Origin: JAWVFN01 sp963696625
GTDB lineage: Bacteria; Actinomycetota; Thermoleophilia; Solirubrobacterales; 70-9
Length of the DNA stretch: 19,104 nucleotides
Assembly: GCA_963696625.1 (NCBI GenBank)
Contig: CAVOKZ010000015.1
Span: forward strand, 1 to 19,104
Reading direction: 5' to 3'
Positions 8,417-14,933 of the stretch are shown in pieces (the stretch's first letter is position 1; every line of letters begins with the position of its first letter). The position numbers and the translations under genes are program-made. Under the pieces are notes generated by a model. That model was not told the origin of the DNA, searched no databases, and was given only the letters and a program-made list of their open reading frames with translations.

Positions 8417-8423
8417 CTCCTTT
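8417..8423 (-). promoter_or_regulatory. Strong Shine-Dalgarno of the DUF5661 gene
   Basis: On the minus strand AAAGGAG is followed by seven bases and the ATG at 8409. It is the clearest ribosome binding site in the window; most other genes here start by overlap with the previous stop or lack an obvious site. It suggests this small protein is translated independently of the upstream genes. Confidence 0.7.
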
Positions 8424-8438
8424 CGCGCCTCAGTCTTG

Positions 8439-8819
8439 CTAGCCGGCGATCAGGATGCCGAGCCAGACGATTGCCAATGAGAGCACGAAGACCGCGCCCT
8501 CGAGGATGTGCTGTTGCGGGCGCCGCATGTGCCAGACGATCAGCACGCCGGTCAGCGCCACCAAGCCGATCTTCAGTTGCAGCTTGCCCTCATCCCAGAG
8601 CCCGAAGTGATCGGCCATCGCCGCCCCCGTGGCGATCAGCACCGCCAGGGCCACGAGGGTCCCCCAGCCGAAGCGCCGGGCGATCGCCCGCACCCGCTGC
8701 CGATCCTCGGCGCCGCGCTCGACCGGGACCACGGCGACGACGAGGAACAGCTGGCCGCCGACGAAGAACGCCATCGCGAGCAGATGCAGCGCGAGGACGA
8801 GGTTCCAGCCGGTGCTCAA
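8439..8819 (-). CDS. CopD-like / DUF2269-like four-helix membrane protein at the end of the hyp block
   Basis: A 126-residue integral membrane protein with four hydrophobic segments at about 6-33, 50-69, 80-97 and 106-124. The first half (LHLLAMAFFVGGQLF, then ARRFGWGTLVALAVLIATG) resembles the CopD/DUF2269 class of small membrane proteins; the exact family is uncertain. Histidines at 12, 71, 97 and 104 lie at or near membrane boundaries and could bind a metal or haem, but this is speculation. The start is the TTG at 8819, whose last two bases overlap the hypB stop (TTGA); the frame is open further upstream but runs antisense-like through hypB without family-like sequence. The overlap implies translational coupling to hypB, so a role near nickel handling or hydrogenase maturation is possible. 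No direct evidence of function. Confidence 0.75.
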   Translation of the reverse strand: MSTGWNLVLALHLLAMAFFVGGQLFLVVAVVPVERGAEDRQRVRAIARRFGWGTLVALAVLIATGAAMADHFGLWDEGKLQLKIGLVALTGVLIVWHMRRPQQHILEGAVFVLSLAIVWLGILIAG

Positions 8820-9493
8820 TTGGGGCGGTCGGCCGCCGTCAGATCGAGAAGCCGCCGCCGCCAGGCGTCGGTCCCCTCGCCGCTCCTGGCGCTGACGAGC
8901 AGGGTCTCGGCGCCGGGGTTGACCTGATCGAGGTTGGCGAGGAACCGGTCGACGTCGAAGTCGACGTGGGGCAGCAGGTCGATCTTGTTGACGACGACCA
9001 GCTCGCAGGCACGGAACATCAGCGGGTACTTGAGCGGCTTGTCCTCTCCCTCGGCCACCGAGGAGACCATCCAGCGGCGGTCCTCGCCGACGCGGAACTC
9101 GGCCGGGCAGACGAGGTTGCCGACGTTCTCGATCACCAGCAGCTCGATCTCGGCCAGCGGGATCTCGGGGAGCGCCGAGCGCACCATGTTCGCGTCGAGG
9201 TGGCACTCGCCGCCGAAGGCCGGGTCGGTGTTGATCTGGGTCACCGGGATGTGCAGGTGCGAGAGGCGGTCGGCGTCGAGGCGCCCGCGAACGTCGCCCT
9301 CGAGAACGCCGACCCGGACGTCGCCCGTCTCCTCCAGGGCGCGGTCGAGCAGGGTGGTCTTGCCGGCGCCGGGAGCGCTCATCAGGTTGACGACGGCGAC
9401 TCCGGCGGCGTCGAAGTCGGCGCGGTTGGCCGCGGCGATCGTCTCGTTGGCGTCGAGCGCGCCCTCGGCGACGCGTACGGTGGTCTGGTGCAT
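8816..9493 (-). CDS. hypB: HypB, GTPase for nickel insertion
   Basis: HypB hydrolyses GTP and, with HypA, delivers nickel to the iron-loaded large subunit. The ATG at 9493 gives 225 residues; the frame is open further upstream, but that part runs antisense-free through hypA and looks unrelated. Motifs: Walker A SAPGAGKTT at 39-47, nickel/zinc ligands in GGECHLDANMV (C97, H98), the switch segment VIENVGNLVCP (C129), and NKIDLLP at 169-175. There is no His-rich nickel-storage stretch and no N-terminal CXXCGC site, so this is a short HypB. One base separates the hypA stop from the ATG, and the stop overlaps the TTG of the next gene. Expected to be in the hydrogenase operon. Confidence 0.97.
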   Translation of the reverse strand: MHQTTVRVAEGALDANETIAAANRADFDAAGVAVVNLMSAPGAGKTTLLDRALEETGDVRVGVLEGDVRGRLDADRLSHLHIPVTQINTDPAFGGECHLDANMVRSALPEIPLAEIELLVIENVGNLVCPAEFRVGEDRRWMVSSVAEGEDKPLKYPLMFRACELVVVNKIDLLPHVDFDVDRFLANLDQVNPGAETLLVSARSGEGTDAWRRRLLDLTAADRPN

Positions 9494-9494
9494 G

Positions 9495-9878
9495 TCAGAA
9501 GCCTCGCACGGCGGGCTCGCGGACGTCGATCGAGGCGACCAGCAGCTCGTCGCCCGAGACGACCCGGTGCTCGGCGCCCCGGCATTGCGGGCAGCGGAAG
9601 CTGACGACGAGCTGATCGCCCTCGCGGGCGGGCGGAGGGGCCGGGTCCCACTCCGCATCGCAGGAGCCGCAGCGAAGCAGCGAGTCGACCCGCTCCCACT
9701 CGAGCTCGGCGCCCTCGCAGAGCGTGTCGCGGGCGGCGACCTCGAAGTAGAAGCCGAGGAACTCGGGCGCGACCTGGCGCAGGCGGCCGATCCGGACGCG
9801 AACGACTTCGACCGGCAGGCCGCCGGCGTGGCGCTCGGCCGCGTCGACGATCGCGCGCGAGACGGCGAGCTCGTGCAT
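9495..9878 (-). CDS. hypA: HypA, nickel metallochaperone
   Basis: Partner of HypB in nickel delivery to the NiFe site. The 127 residues are near the usual 115-120. The N-terminal MHELAVSRAIV supplies the nickel-binding Met-His pair (H2), and a structural zinc is held by C70/C73 (LLRCGSC) and C96/C99 (FRCPQC). The ATG directly abuts the stop of the protease gene (TGAATG on the minus strand), which fixes the start. It is followed by hypB after one base. No anomalies are seen. Confidence 0.97.
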   Translation of the reverse strand: MHELAVSRAIVDAAERHAGGLPVEVVRVRIGRLRQVAPEFLGFYFEVAARDTLCEGAELEWERVDSLLRCGSCDAEWDPAPPPAREGDQLVVSFRCPQCRGAEHRVVSGDELLVASIDVREPAVRGF

Positions 9879-10337
9879 TCAGGTGCTCGTTTCCCCGGCG
9901 AGCTCCTCGCCGAGCTCGGCCGCCAGCGACTCGACCGCCGCCTCGACGGCCGCCGTCATCGCCGCGCCGACCTCGAAGCGCTCGCCCTCCACCCCGCAGA
10001 CGGTGAGCCGCGACGGGAGCCGGTCGAGGGAACGCCCCAGCTCGACCGCCTCGGCGATGCCCATCGCGTGGGTCGAGTTGCGAAAGAGCGGCGCCGGCAG
10101 CGGCTCGGCGCCGGCGTCGAGCCGGTGGACGGTGCCGGGCGCTGCTCCGGAGATGACCGCGTCGACGACGATCGTCTCTCCGGCGCCGGTCCAGGCGTCG
10201 ATCAGGCCGATCGGCTCACCCTCGTGCTCGACCACCTCGATGTCGGGGATCTGCGACTCGCGGACCCGCCGAGCAACCTCGAGGCCGGCGCCGTCGTCGC
10301 CCCGCCACTCGTTGCCGACGCCGATCAGCATCTTCAC
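9879..10337 (-). CDS. [NiFe]-hydrogenase large subunit maturation endopeptidase (HycI/HyaD/HoxW family)
   Basis: Removes the C-terminal tail of the large subunit after nickel insertion. The 152 residues (from GTG 10337) show GVGNEWRGDDGAG near the N-terminus, VVVDAVISG around 57-64 and NSTHAMGIAEAVEL around 88-100. The three expected metal-sensing residues correspond to D15, D59 and H90, as in E. coli HybD E16/D62/H93 with Asp for Glu at the first. The GTG overlaps the stop of the large subunit gene (GTGA), so I prefer it to the ATG at 10331, which is also possible and would shorten the protein by two residues. Position directly after the large subunit makes HydA the likely substrate. Confidence 0.92.
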   Translation of the reverse strand: MKMLIGVGNEWRGDDGAGLEVARRVRESQIPDIEVVEHEGEPIGLIDAWTGAGETIVVDAVISGAAPGTVHRLDAGAEPLPAPLFRNSTHAMGIAEAVELGRSLDRLPSRLTVCGVEGERFEVGAAMTAAVEAAVESLAAELGEELAGETST

Positions 10338-11638
10338 CCGCGGTCGACTTCGAGCTTGAGGAAGTGGGTCGAGCAGCTGATGCAGGGGTCGTAGTTGCGG
10401 ATCGCCTGCTCGCACTCCCACTGCAGGCGCTCGTCGGAGAGCTCGACCCGGGGCCGGACGAACTCAAACAGGTCCTGCTCGATCCTCGCCTGGTTCTGGG
10501 AGGTCGGCGGCACGATCCGGGCCTCGGCGATCGCACCGTCGGCCTCGAGCCGGTAGCGGTGCCAGAGCATCCCCCGCGGCGCCTCGCTCCAGCCGCAGCC
10601 GCTCGCGGCGCGGACCTCGGGCTCGGTCGCCGGGGCCGCGGGCGGCTCGTACTCCGCGATCAGCCGCAGCGCCTCGTCGAAGGCGTAGAGGATCTCGACG
10701 GCGCGGACGACGATGCTCTTGAACGGGTTGCGGCACTCCTCGCCGAGCCCGGCCTCGGCGGCGGCCTCGCGCGCCCCGCCGGAAAGCTGCGAGTGGTTGA
10801 GCGAGTAGCGCGCCATCGGCCCGAGGAAGTAGGTGCCGCCGTCGCGCAGCCGCGACTGGAGCGCGGTCGAGTGCGCCACGTGCTGCTCGCAGAAGTGCTC
10901 CTCGTAGGAACCGGGCCCGATGTCGAGGCCCGAGCTCGAGACCAGGCGGCCGTCCTCGATCGCGTAGCGGTCCGGGTGGCGCAGGGCGACGAACTCGTAG
11001 TCTTGCTCGAAGTCGGGGAAGTCGAGCTTCGAGACCCAGGCGACTGACCCCTTGGCCAGCTCGCGCGCCTCCTCGAGCCCCGGCACCAGCGCCTCGAGAT
11101 CGGCCTTGCTCGGCGCCTTGTAGAAGCCGCCGACCCGAACGTTGACCGGGTGGATCGCGCGGCCGCCGACGGCCCGCAGGATCTCGTTGCCCATCGCCTT
11201 GATCCGCAGGCCGCCCTCGACGACCTCGCGGTGGTCGCGGGCCATCGCCCAGGCCGACTCGAAGCCGAGGAAGTCGGGCGCGTGGAGCATGAACACGTGG
11301 AGCGCGTGGCTCTCGATCCACTCGCCGCAGTACATGAGCCGCCGCAGGAGGCGCACGCGGTCGTCAACCTCGACCTCGAGCGCATCCTCGATCGCATTGA
11401 AGGCGCTGGTCATGTAGGCGACCGGGCAGATGCCGCAGATCCGGGCGGTGATGTCGGGCGCCTCGCCGTAGGCGCGGCCGCGCAGGAAGGCTTCGAAGAA
11501 GCGCGGCGGCTCGTAGATCTGCAGCTCGACGTTCTCGACCTCGCCGTCGCGGATGCGCACCTGCATCGCCCCCTCGCCCTCGACACGGGCCAGGGCGTCG
11601 GTCCTGATCGTCCTCGTCCGGCTCGCGTCAGCGCTCAT
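10334..11638 (-). CDS. hydA: Group 3b [NiFe]-hydrogenase large (alpha) subunit
   Basis: Holds the NiFe active site and catalyses reversible H2 oxidation. The 434 residues carry RVEGEG near position 18, the N-terminal nickel-binding RICGIC at 66-71 (C68, C71) and the C-terminal DPCISCSTH at 417-425 (C419, C422, H425). Cleavage after H425 by the neighbouring protease would release the last nine residues. Length and motifs, and association with HydB-, HydG- and HydD-type subunits, fit the NAD(P)-linked cytosolic group 3b (sulfhydrogenase type) rather than membrane uptake groups 1 and 2 or the F420- and Hox-type groups. No Tat signal is seen on the partner subunit. The ATG overlaps the hydD gene by 11 bases. 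I see no substitution among the ligands. Confidence 0.96.
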   Translation of the reverse strand: MSADASRTRTIRTDALARVEGEGAMQVRIRDGEVENVELQIYEPPRFFEAFLRGRAYGEAPDITARICGICPVAYMTSAFNAIEDALEVEVDDRVRLLRRLMYCGEWIESHALHVFMLHAPDFLGFESAWAMARDHREVVEGGLRIKAMGNEILRAVGGRAIHPVNVRVGGFYKAPSKADLEALVPGLEEARELAKGSVAWVSKLDFPDFEQDYEFVALRHPDRYAIEDGRLVSSSGLDIGPGSYEEHFCEQHVAHSTALQSRLRDGGTYFLGPMARYSLNHSQLSGGAREAAAEAGLGEECRNPFKSIVVRAVEILYAFDEALRLIAEYEPPAAPATEPEVRAASGCGWSEAPRGMLWHRYRLEADGAIAEARIVPPTSQNQARIEQDLFEFVRPRVELSDERLQWECEQAIRNYDPCISCSTHFLKLEVDRG

Positions 11639-12413
11639 GGCGCTCGCTCTCGGAGCGGAACGGCTCGCGGTCGGCGTGGAACGTGCGATAGACCCGCACG
11701 AGGTCGACCTCGTCCATGCCCATCCCTCCGAGCCAGCCCGAAAGCGAGCGCACGTTGGGGGACTCCGCCGGGCCGAAGCAGCCGTAGCAGCCGCGGTCGC
11801 AACCGGGGCAGAGCGCCCCGCAACCCGCGTGGGTGACCGGCCCGAGGCACGGGGTTCCGTGGGCGACCATCACGCAGACGTTGCCGGCGCGCTTGCACTC
11901 CATGCAGACGCTGTCGTTGGCGACCGCCGGGCGGCGCTCGTTGACGAAGGCGCTGATCACCTCGAGCAGCTGGTGGCGATCGACCGGGCAGCCCTGGAGC
12001 TCGAAGTCGACCTTGACGTTGGCCGAGATCGGGGTCGAGGCCTCGAGCGTCGATATGTAGGAGGGCTCGGCGTAGACGGCCGAGGTGAACTCCTCGACCT
12101 CGGCGAAGTTCCGCAGCGCCTGGATGCCGCCCGAGGTGGCGCAGGCGCCGATCGTGACCAGCCGCCGCGACTGGCGGCGCACCTCCTGGATCCGCTCGGC
12201 GTCCTGAGGGGTCGTGATCGAGCCCTCGACCAGCGAGAGGTCGTAGGGGCCCTCGATCTGCCCGCGGGTTGCCTCGAGGAAGTAGGCGACGTCGATCTCT
12301 CCGGGCAGCGAGACCAGCTCCTGCTCGAAGTCGAGCAGGCTCAGCTGGCAGCCGTCGCAGGAGGCGAACTTCCAGACCGCCAGCTTGGGCCTGCCGGCGG
12401 CGCCCTCGCTCAC
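11628..12413 (-). CDS. hydD: Group 3b [NiFe]-hydrogenase small (delta) subunit
   Basis: Electron-transfer subunit with the FeS cluster proximal to the NiFe site. The 261 residues have no Tat signal, so the enzyme is cytosolic. The proximal cluster motif is SCDGCQLSLLDF with C19 and C22, followed by GACATSGGIQ, VKVDFELQGCPVD and a Cys-rich C-terminal region (CMECKRAGNVCVM, HGTPCLGPVTHAGCGALC, CDRGCYGCFG) for two more clusters. The start is the GTG at 12413, which overlaps the hydG stop (GTGA), and the gene overlaps hydA by 11 bases, consistent with tight coupling. The assignment as 3b small subunit follows from sequence and neighbours. Confidence 0.95.
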   Translation of the reverse strand: MSEGAAGRPKLAVWKFASCDGCQLSLLDFEQELVSLPGEIDVAYFLEATRGQIEGPYDLSLVEGSITTPQDAERIQEVRRQSRRLVTIGACATSGGIQALRNFAEVEEFTSAVYAEPSYISTLEASTPISANVKVDFELQGCPVDRHQLLEVISAFVNERRPAVANDSVCMECKRAGNVCVMVAHGTPCLGPVTHAGCGALCPGCDRGCYGCFGPAESPNVRSLSGWLGGMGMDEVDLVRVYRTFHADREPFRSESERHER

Positions 12414-13234
12414 AGCTCCCTCACCCCCAGCAGCGGCTTCACCCGCTCATAGGGAAAGACCGGGCCGTCCTTGCAGACGAACTCGCCCGCGAGCTGGCAG
12501 TGGCCGCAGTGGCCGACCGCGCACTTCATGTTGCGCTCGAGCGAGACGTGGATGCGATCCGCCTCGACGGCGCGCTCGCCGAGGGCCGCGGCGACGAAGC
12601 GCATCATCACCTCGGGGCCGCAGATCATCGCCGTCGCCCGGCCGCCGTCGAAGCCGGCGCCGGGGATCAGCTTGGTGACCAGGCCGACGTTGCCGGGCCA
12701 GTCGGCCGGCGCGGAGTCGACGCTGATCTCGACGTCGATGCCCTGCTCGCGCCAGCGCTCGAGCTCGGCCTCGTAGAGGATCGCGTCCGGCTCGCGGGCG
12801 CCGTAGAGCAGCACCGCCGCGCCGAAGCGGTCGCGGTTGGCGGCGAGATGGCGGAGCACGGGGCGCAGCGGCGCCAGCCCGATGCCGCCGGCGACGACGA
12901 CGGCGTCGCCGCCCTCGGCCTCGGCGACGGGCCAGCCGCGGCCGAACGGCCCGCGGACGCCGACGCTCTGGCCCGGCTCGAGGCGGCAGAGGGCCTCTGT
13001 CGAAGCGCCGACCGCGCGGATCGTGTGGAGCATGCCGCCGTCGTCCGCCGCCCCGCTGACCGAGATCGGCACCTCCCCGGCGCCGAACGCATAGAGCATG
13101 TTGAACTGCCCCGGGCCGCAGTCGCCGACGCCGTCGCCCGCCCCGGCGGCGAGCTCGAGCGTCCAGGTGTCGTCGAGCTCCCGCCGCTTGGCGGCGACGG
13201 TGAAGGGCCGCGGTGGGGTGCGCGGCTCAGCCAT
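12410..13234 (-). CDS. hydG: Group 3b hydrogenase gamma subunit, FAD/NAD(P)-binding ferredoxin-reductase-like
   Basis: Passes electrons between NAD(P)H and the hydrogenase FeS chain through FAD. From the ATG at 13234 the protein has 274 residues. A FAD-binding barrel at about 10-105 includes GPGQFNMLYAFGAGEVPISVSG, the nucleotide-binding domain begins with VVVAGGIGLAPLRPVLRHL at about 112-130 and has MICGPEVMM near 203-211, and a [2Fe-2S] site is formed by C238, C243, C246 and C254 (MKCAVGHCGHCQLAGEFVCKDG). This is the layout of dihydroorotate-dehydrogenase-electron-transfer and sulfhydrogenase gamma subunits. The ATG overlaps the end of the cNMP-domain gene by eight bases. Whether NADH or NADPH is used cannot be told; group 3b enzymes characterised so far favour NADPH. 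Confidence 0.95.
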   Translation of the reverse strand: MAEPRTPPRPFTVAAKRRELDDTWTLELAAGAGDGVGDCGPGQFNMLYAFGAGEVPISVSGAADDGGMLHTIRAVGASTEALCRLEPGQSVGVRGPFGRGWPVAEAEGGDAVVVAGGIGLAPLRPVLRHLAANRDRFGAAVLLYGAREPDAILYEAELERWREQGIDVEISVDSAPADWPGNVGLVTKLIPGAGFDGGRATAMICGPEVMMRFVAAALGERAVEADRIHVSLERNMKCAVGHCGHCQLAGEFVCKDGPVFPYERVKPLLGVREL

Positions 13235-13691
13235 CCTTGATCCCGTAGACGTCGAGCAACTGCACACGCGTCGCCTGCAGGCGCTCGACCATGACCGGCA
13301 CGAAGCGCCGCAGCAGCTCGTAGCCGAGCGCCGGGTCCTCGTCGGACTTGCCGCGCAGGCAGGCCGCGTCGAAGGCGATCGCCCGCGTCTCCTCGGTGGC
13401 CCGCGCGTCGAGGTGGGACACGTAGGGCGGCACCAGCCACGACCAGCCGAGCAGCTCGCCCGGCCGCAGCGTCTCGATCACCAGGGCCCCGCGCTCGGGG
13501 GCGAAGATCTCAAGTGCCACCCTGCCTTCCCTGATCACATAGAAGCTGTCGGCAGACTCCCGCTCGCGCATCAGGTATTCGCCCGCCTTGAACACTTGGT
13601 TCTTGCCACAGCCGGCGACGAGCGACAGGTGGAAGTCCGAGAGCCCCCCGAACGTGCGCTGCTCGCGCAGCAGGTCTTCAATCGACTGCAT
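13227..13691 (-). CDS. Stand-alone cyclic-nucleotide-binding-domain protein inside the hydrogenase operon
   Basis: A 154-residue protein with a Crp-type beta-roll at about 10-110 (FKAGEYLMRERESADSFYVIREGRVAL, then LRPGELLGWSWLVPPY) and a C-terminal helix, but no helix-turn-helix, so it is not a normal transcription factor. At the phosphate-binding cassette (77-99) the usual GE-loop is followed by WSWLVPPYVSHLDARA in place of the Arg-Ser/Thr-Ala phosphate-binding motif, so cAMP binding is doubtful. It overlaps hydB by 14 bases upstream and hydG by eight bases downstream, so it is made together with the hydrogenase. My inference is an allosteric or assembly partner that senses a small molecule; similar genes are recalled next to group 3b hydrogenases in other bacteria. 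The fold call is firm; ligand and role are unknown. Confidence 0.88.
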   Translation of the reverse strand: MQSIEDLLREQRTFGGLSDFHLSLVAGCGKNQVFKAGEYLMRERESADSFYVIREGRVALEIFAPERGALVIETLRPGELLGWSWLVPPYVSHLDARATEETRAIAFDAACLRGKSDEDPALGYELLRRFVPVMVERLQATRVQLLDVYGIKDG

Positions 13692-14823
13692 CGGCCTCCT
13701 CTCCGACGTCGGCCGCGCGAATCGCCGCCGCCTCCTCGGTGATGTCGATCGCGACCGGGCACCAGGTGATGCAGCGCCCGCAGCCGACGCAGCCGGAGGT
13801 GCCGAACTGGTCGATCCAGGTTCCGAGCTTGTGGGTCATCCACTGGCGGTAGCGAGACGACGGCGAGTTGCGGATGCTGCCGCCGTGGATGTAGGAGTGA
13901 TCGAGCGAGAAGCACGAGTCCCACTCGCGGACCTGCTCGGCGACCGTGCCGGCGAGGTCGGTGACGTCCTCGGCGCTCGAGCAGAAGCAGGTCGGGCAGA
14001 CGAGCGTGCAGTTGCCGCAGCTGAGGCAGCGCTCGGAGACCTCGTCCCAGCGCGGGTGCTCGAGGTTGCGCTCGAGCAGGTCCCTGATTCCGTCGGTGTC
14101 GAGCTCTCGGCCCATCTGCTCGGCGCAGTGTTCGCTGGCGCTCTGCGAGGCGGCCTCGTCGGCCTCGGTCGCGGGGGCGGCACCGATCTCGGCGAGCAGC
14201 TCGGCGCCGCGCTCGGAGCCGGTCTCGACAAGGAATCGGTGCTCGCCGTCGAGCAGCTCGGTCAGCGCCAGGTCGAAGCCGCCGCGGGCCCGCGGCCCGG
14301 TCTCCATCGAGACGCAGAAGCAGGTGTTGCCGGCCTCGGCGCAGTTGACGGCGACGATGAAGGCGTCGCGGCGGCGCTCCTCATAGTCGGGGTCGGTGTA
14401 GTCATCTCCGACGAAGACCCGGTCCTGGATCCCGATCGCCGCCAGGTCACACGCGCGCACGCCGATGAACGCGTACTTCGGGCGCTCGACCGGCTCGTCC
14501 TCGAACTCGAGGGCGCCGCCGGCCGTCTTGGTCGCCTTCCAGAGCGTCAGCTTCGCCGGAAACAGGTGGCTCTTCCACGAGTTGGGGCCGACGTTGAAGG
14601 AGAAGAGCGCGTCGTCGTCGCGCTCGCGAAGGCGGTAGGCGCCGCCCTCCTGCTCGTCGGTGAGGCCGCGCGGCAGCTCGTCGGCCGAGGAGATGCCCTC
14701 ATAGAGGATCGCGCCGTCCCTGACGCGCGGTCCGATCACGTCGTAGCCGCGGGCGGCGAGCGCGGTGACGAGGCGGTCGAGACCTTCCGTCGTGATCACC
14801 GAGGCTCGCTCTGAGGGTGGCAT
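13678..14823 (-). CDS. hydB: Group 3b hydrogenase beta subunit, 4Fe-4S electron-transfer protein
   Basis: First gene of the hydrogenase operon; it wires the gamma flavoprotein to the small subunit. The 381 residues contain a large N-terminal domain with FNVGPNSWKSHLFPAK and FIGVRACDLAAI, as in sulfhydrogenase beta subunits and anaerobic sulfite reductase A, then two ferredoxin-type motifs: C266/C269/C272/C276 (CLSCGNCTLVCPTCFC, with extra C279 and C281) and C345/C348/C351/C355 (CVGCGRCITWCP). The ATG at 14823 lies nine bases downstream of a likely -10 box, so the mRNA probably has almost no leader. The gene overlaps the cNMP-domain gene by 14 bases. Confidence 0.95.
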   Translation of the reverse strand: MPPSERASVITTEGLDRLVTALAARGYDVIGPRVRDGAILYEGISSADELPRGLTDEQEGGAYRLRERDDDALFSFNVGPNSWKSHLFPAKLTLWKATKTAGGALEFEDEPVERPKYAFIGVRACDLAAIGIQDRVFVGDDYTDPDYEERRRDAFIVAVNCAEAGNTCFCVSMETGPRARGGFDLALTELLDGEHRFLVETGSERGAELLAEIGAAPATEADEAASQSASEHCAEQMGRELDTDGIRDLLERNLEHPRWDEVSERCLSCGNCTLVCPTCFCSSAEDVTDLAGTVAEQVREWDSCFSLDHSYIHGGSIRNSPSSRYRQWMTHKLGTWIDQFGTSGCVGCGRCITWCPVAIDITEEAAAIRAADVGEEADAVD

Positions 14824-14832
14824 GCCGCGCCA

Positions 14833-14860
14833 AGACTAAGGCCCCGAGCGCCAACCGCAA
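14833..14860 (-). promoter_or_regulatory. Predicted promoter of the hydrogenase operon
   Basis: On the minus strand TTGCGG (14860-14855) and TAGTCT (14838-14833) are separated by 16 bases, a fair match to a sigma-70 -35/-10 pair with the TANNNT form common in actinobacteria. Transcription starting about seven bases after the -10 box would begin within two or three bases of the hydB ATG, giving a nearly leaderless message. No Shine-Dalgarno is seen, which agrees. Prediction only. Confidence 0.45.
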
Positions 14861-14917
14861 AGCCGGTGCCGGGCGTTCACCCAGGATTCACACGATCGCC
14901 GTCCCCGGGGCCGAGGC

Positions 14918-14923
14918 TAGGGT
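14918..14923 (+). promoter_or_regulatory. Predicted -10 box of the pyruvate-kinase-like gene
   Basis: TAGGGT lies ten bases before the ATG at 14934 and seven before the GTG at 14931. The same hexamer precedes the sucC-like gene at a similar distance. I see no good -35 at 16-18 bases; TTCACA at 14887-14892 is too far. Its spacing fits a leaderless or nearly leaderless start. Confidence 0.35.
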
Positions 14924-14933
14924 CGTGGCGGTG

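Noticed and set aside
8213..9604. Long plus-strand open frame opposite hypB, the membrane gene and DUF5661
   Set aside because: It crosses three genes with clear family motifs on the other strand and reads as low-complexity Arg/Ala/Pro sequence.
9879..10421. Longer form of the maturation protease starting at 10421
   Set aside because: The extra N-terminal residues lie within the end of hydA and are unrelated to the family, which starts with MLIGVGN or close to it.
14817..14933. Upstream start (ATG 14817) for the pyruvate-kinase-like gene
   Set aside because: It would overlap the start of hydB and the whole divergent promoter region, and the added residues are not family-like.
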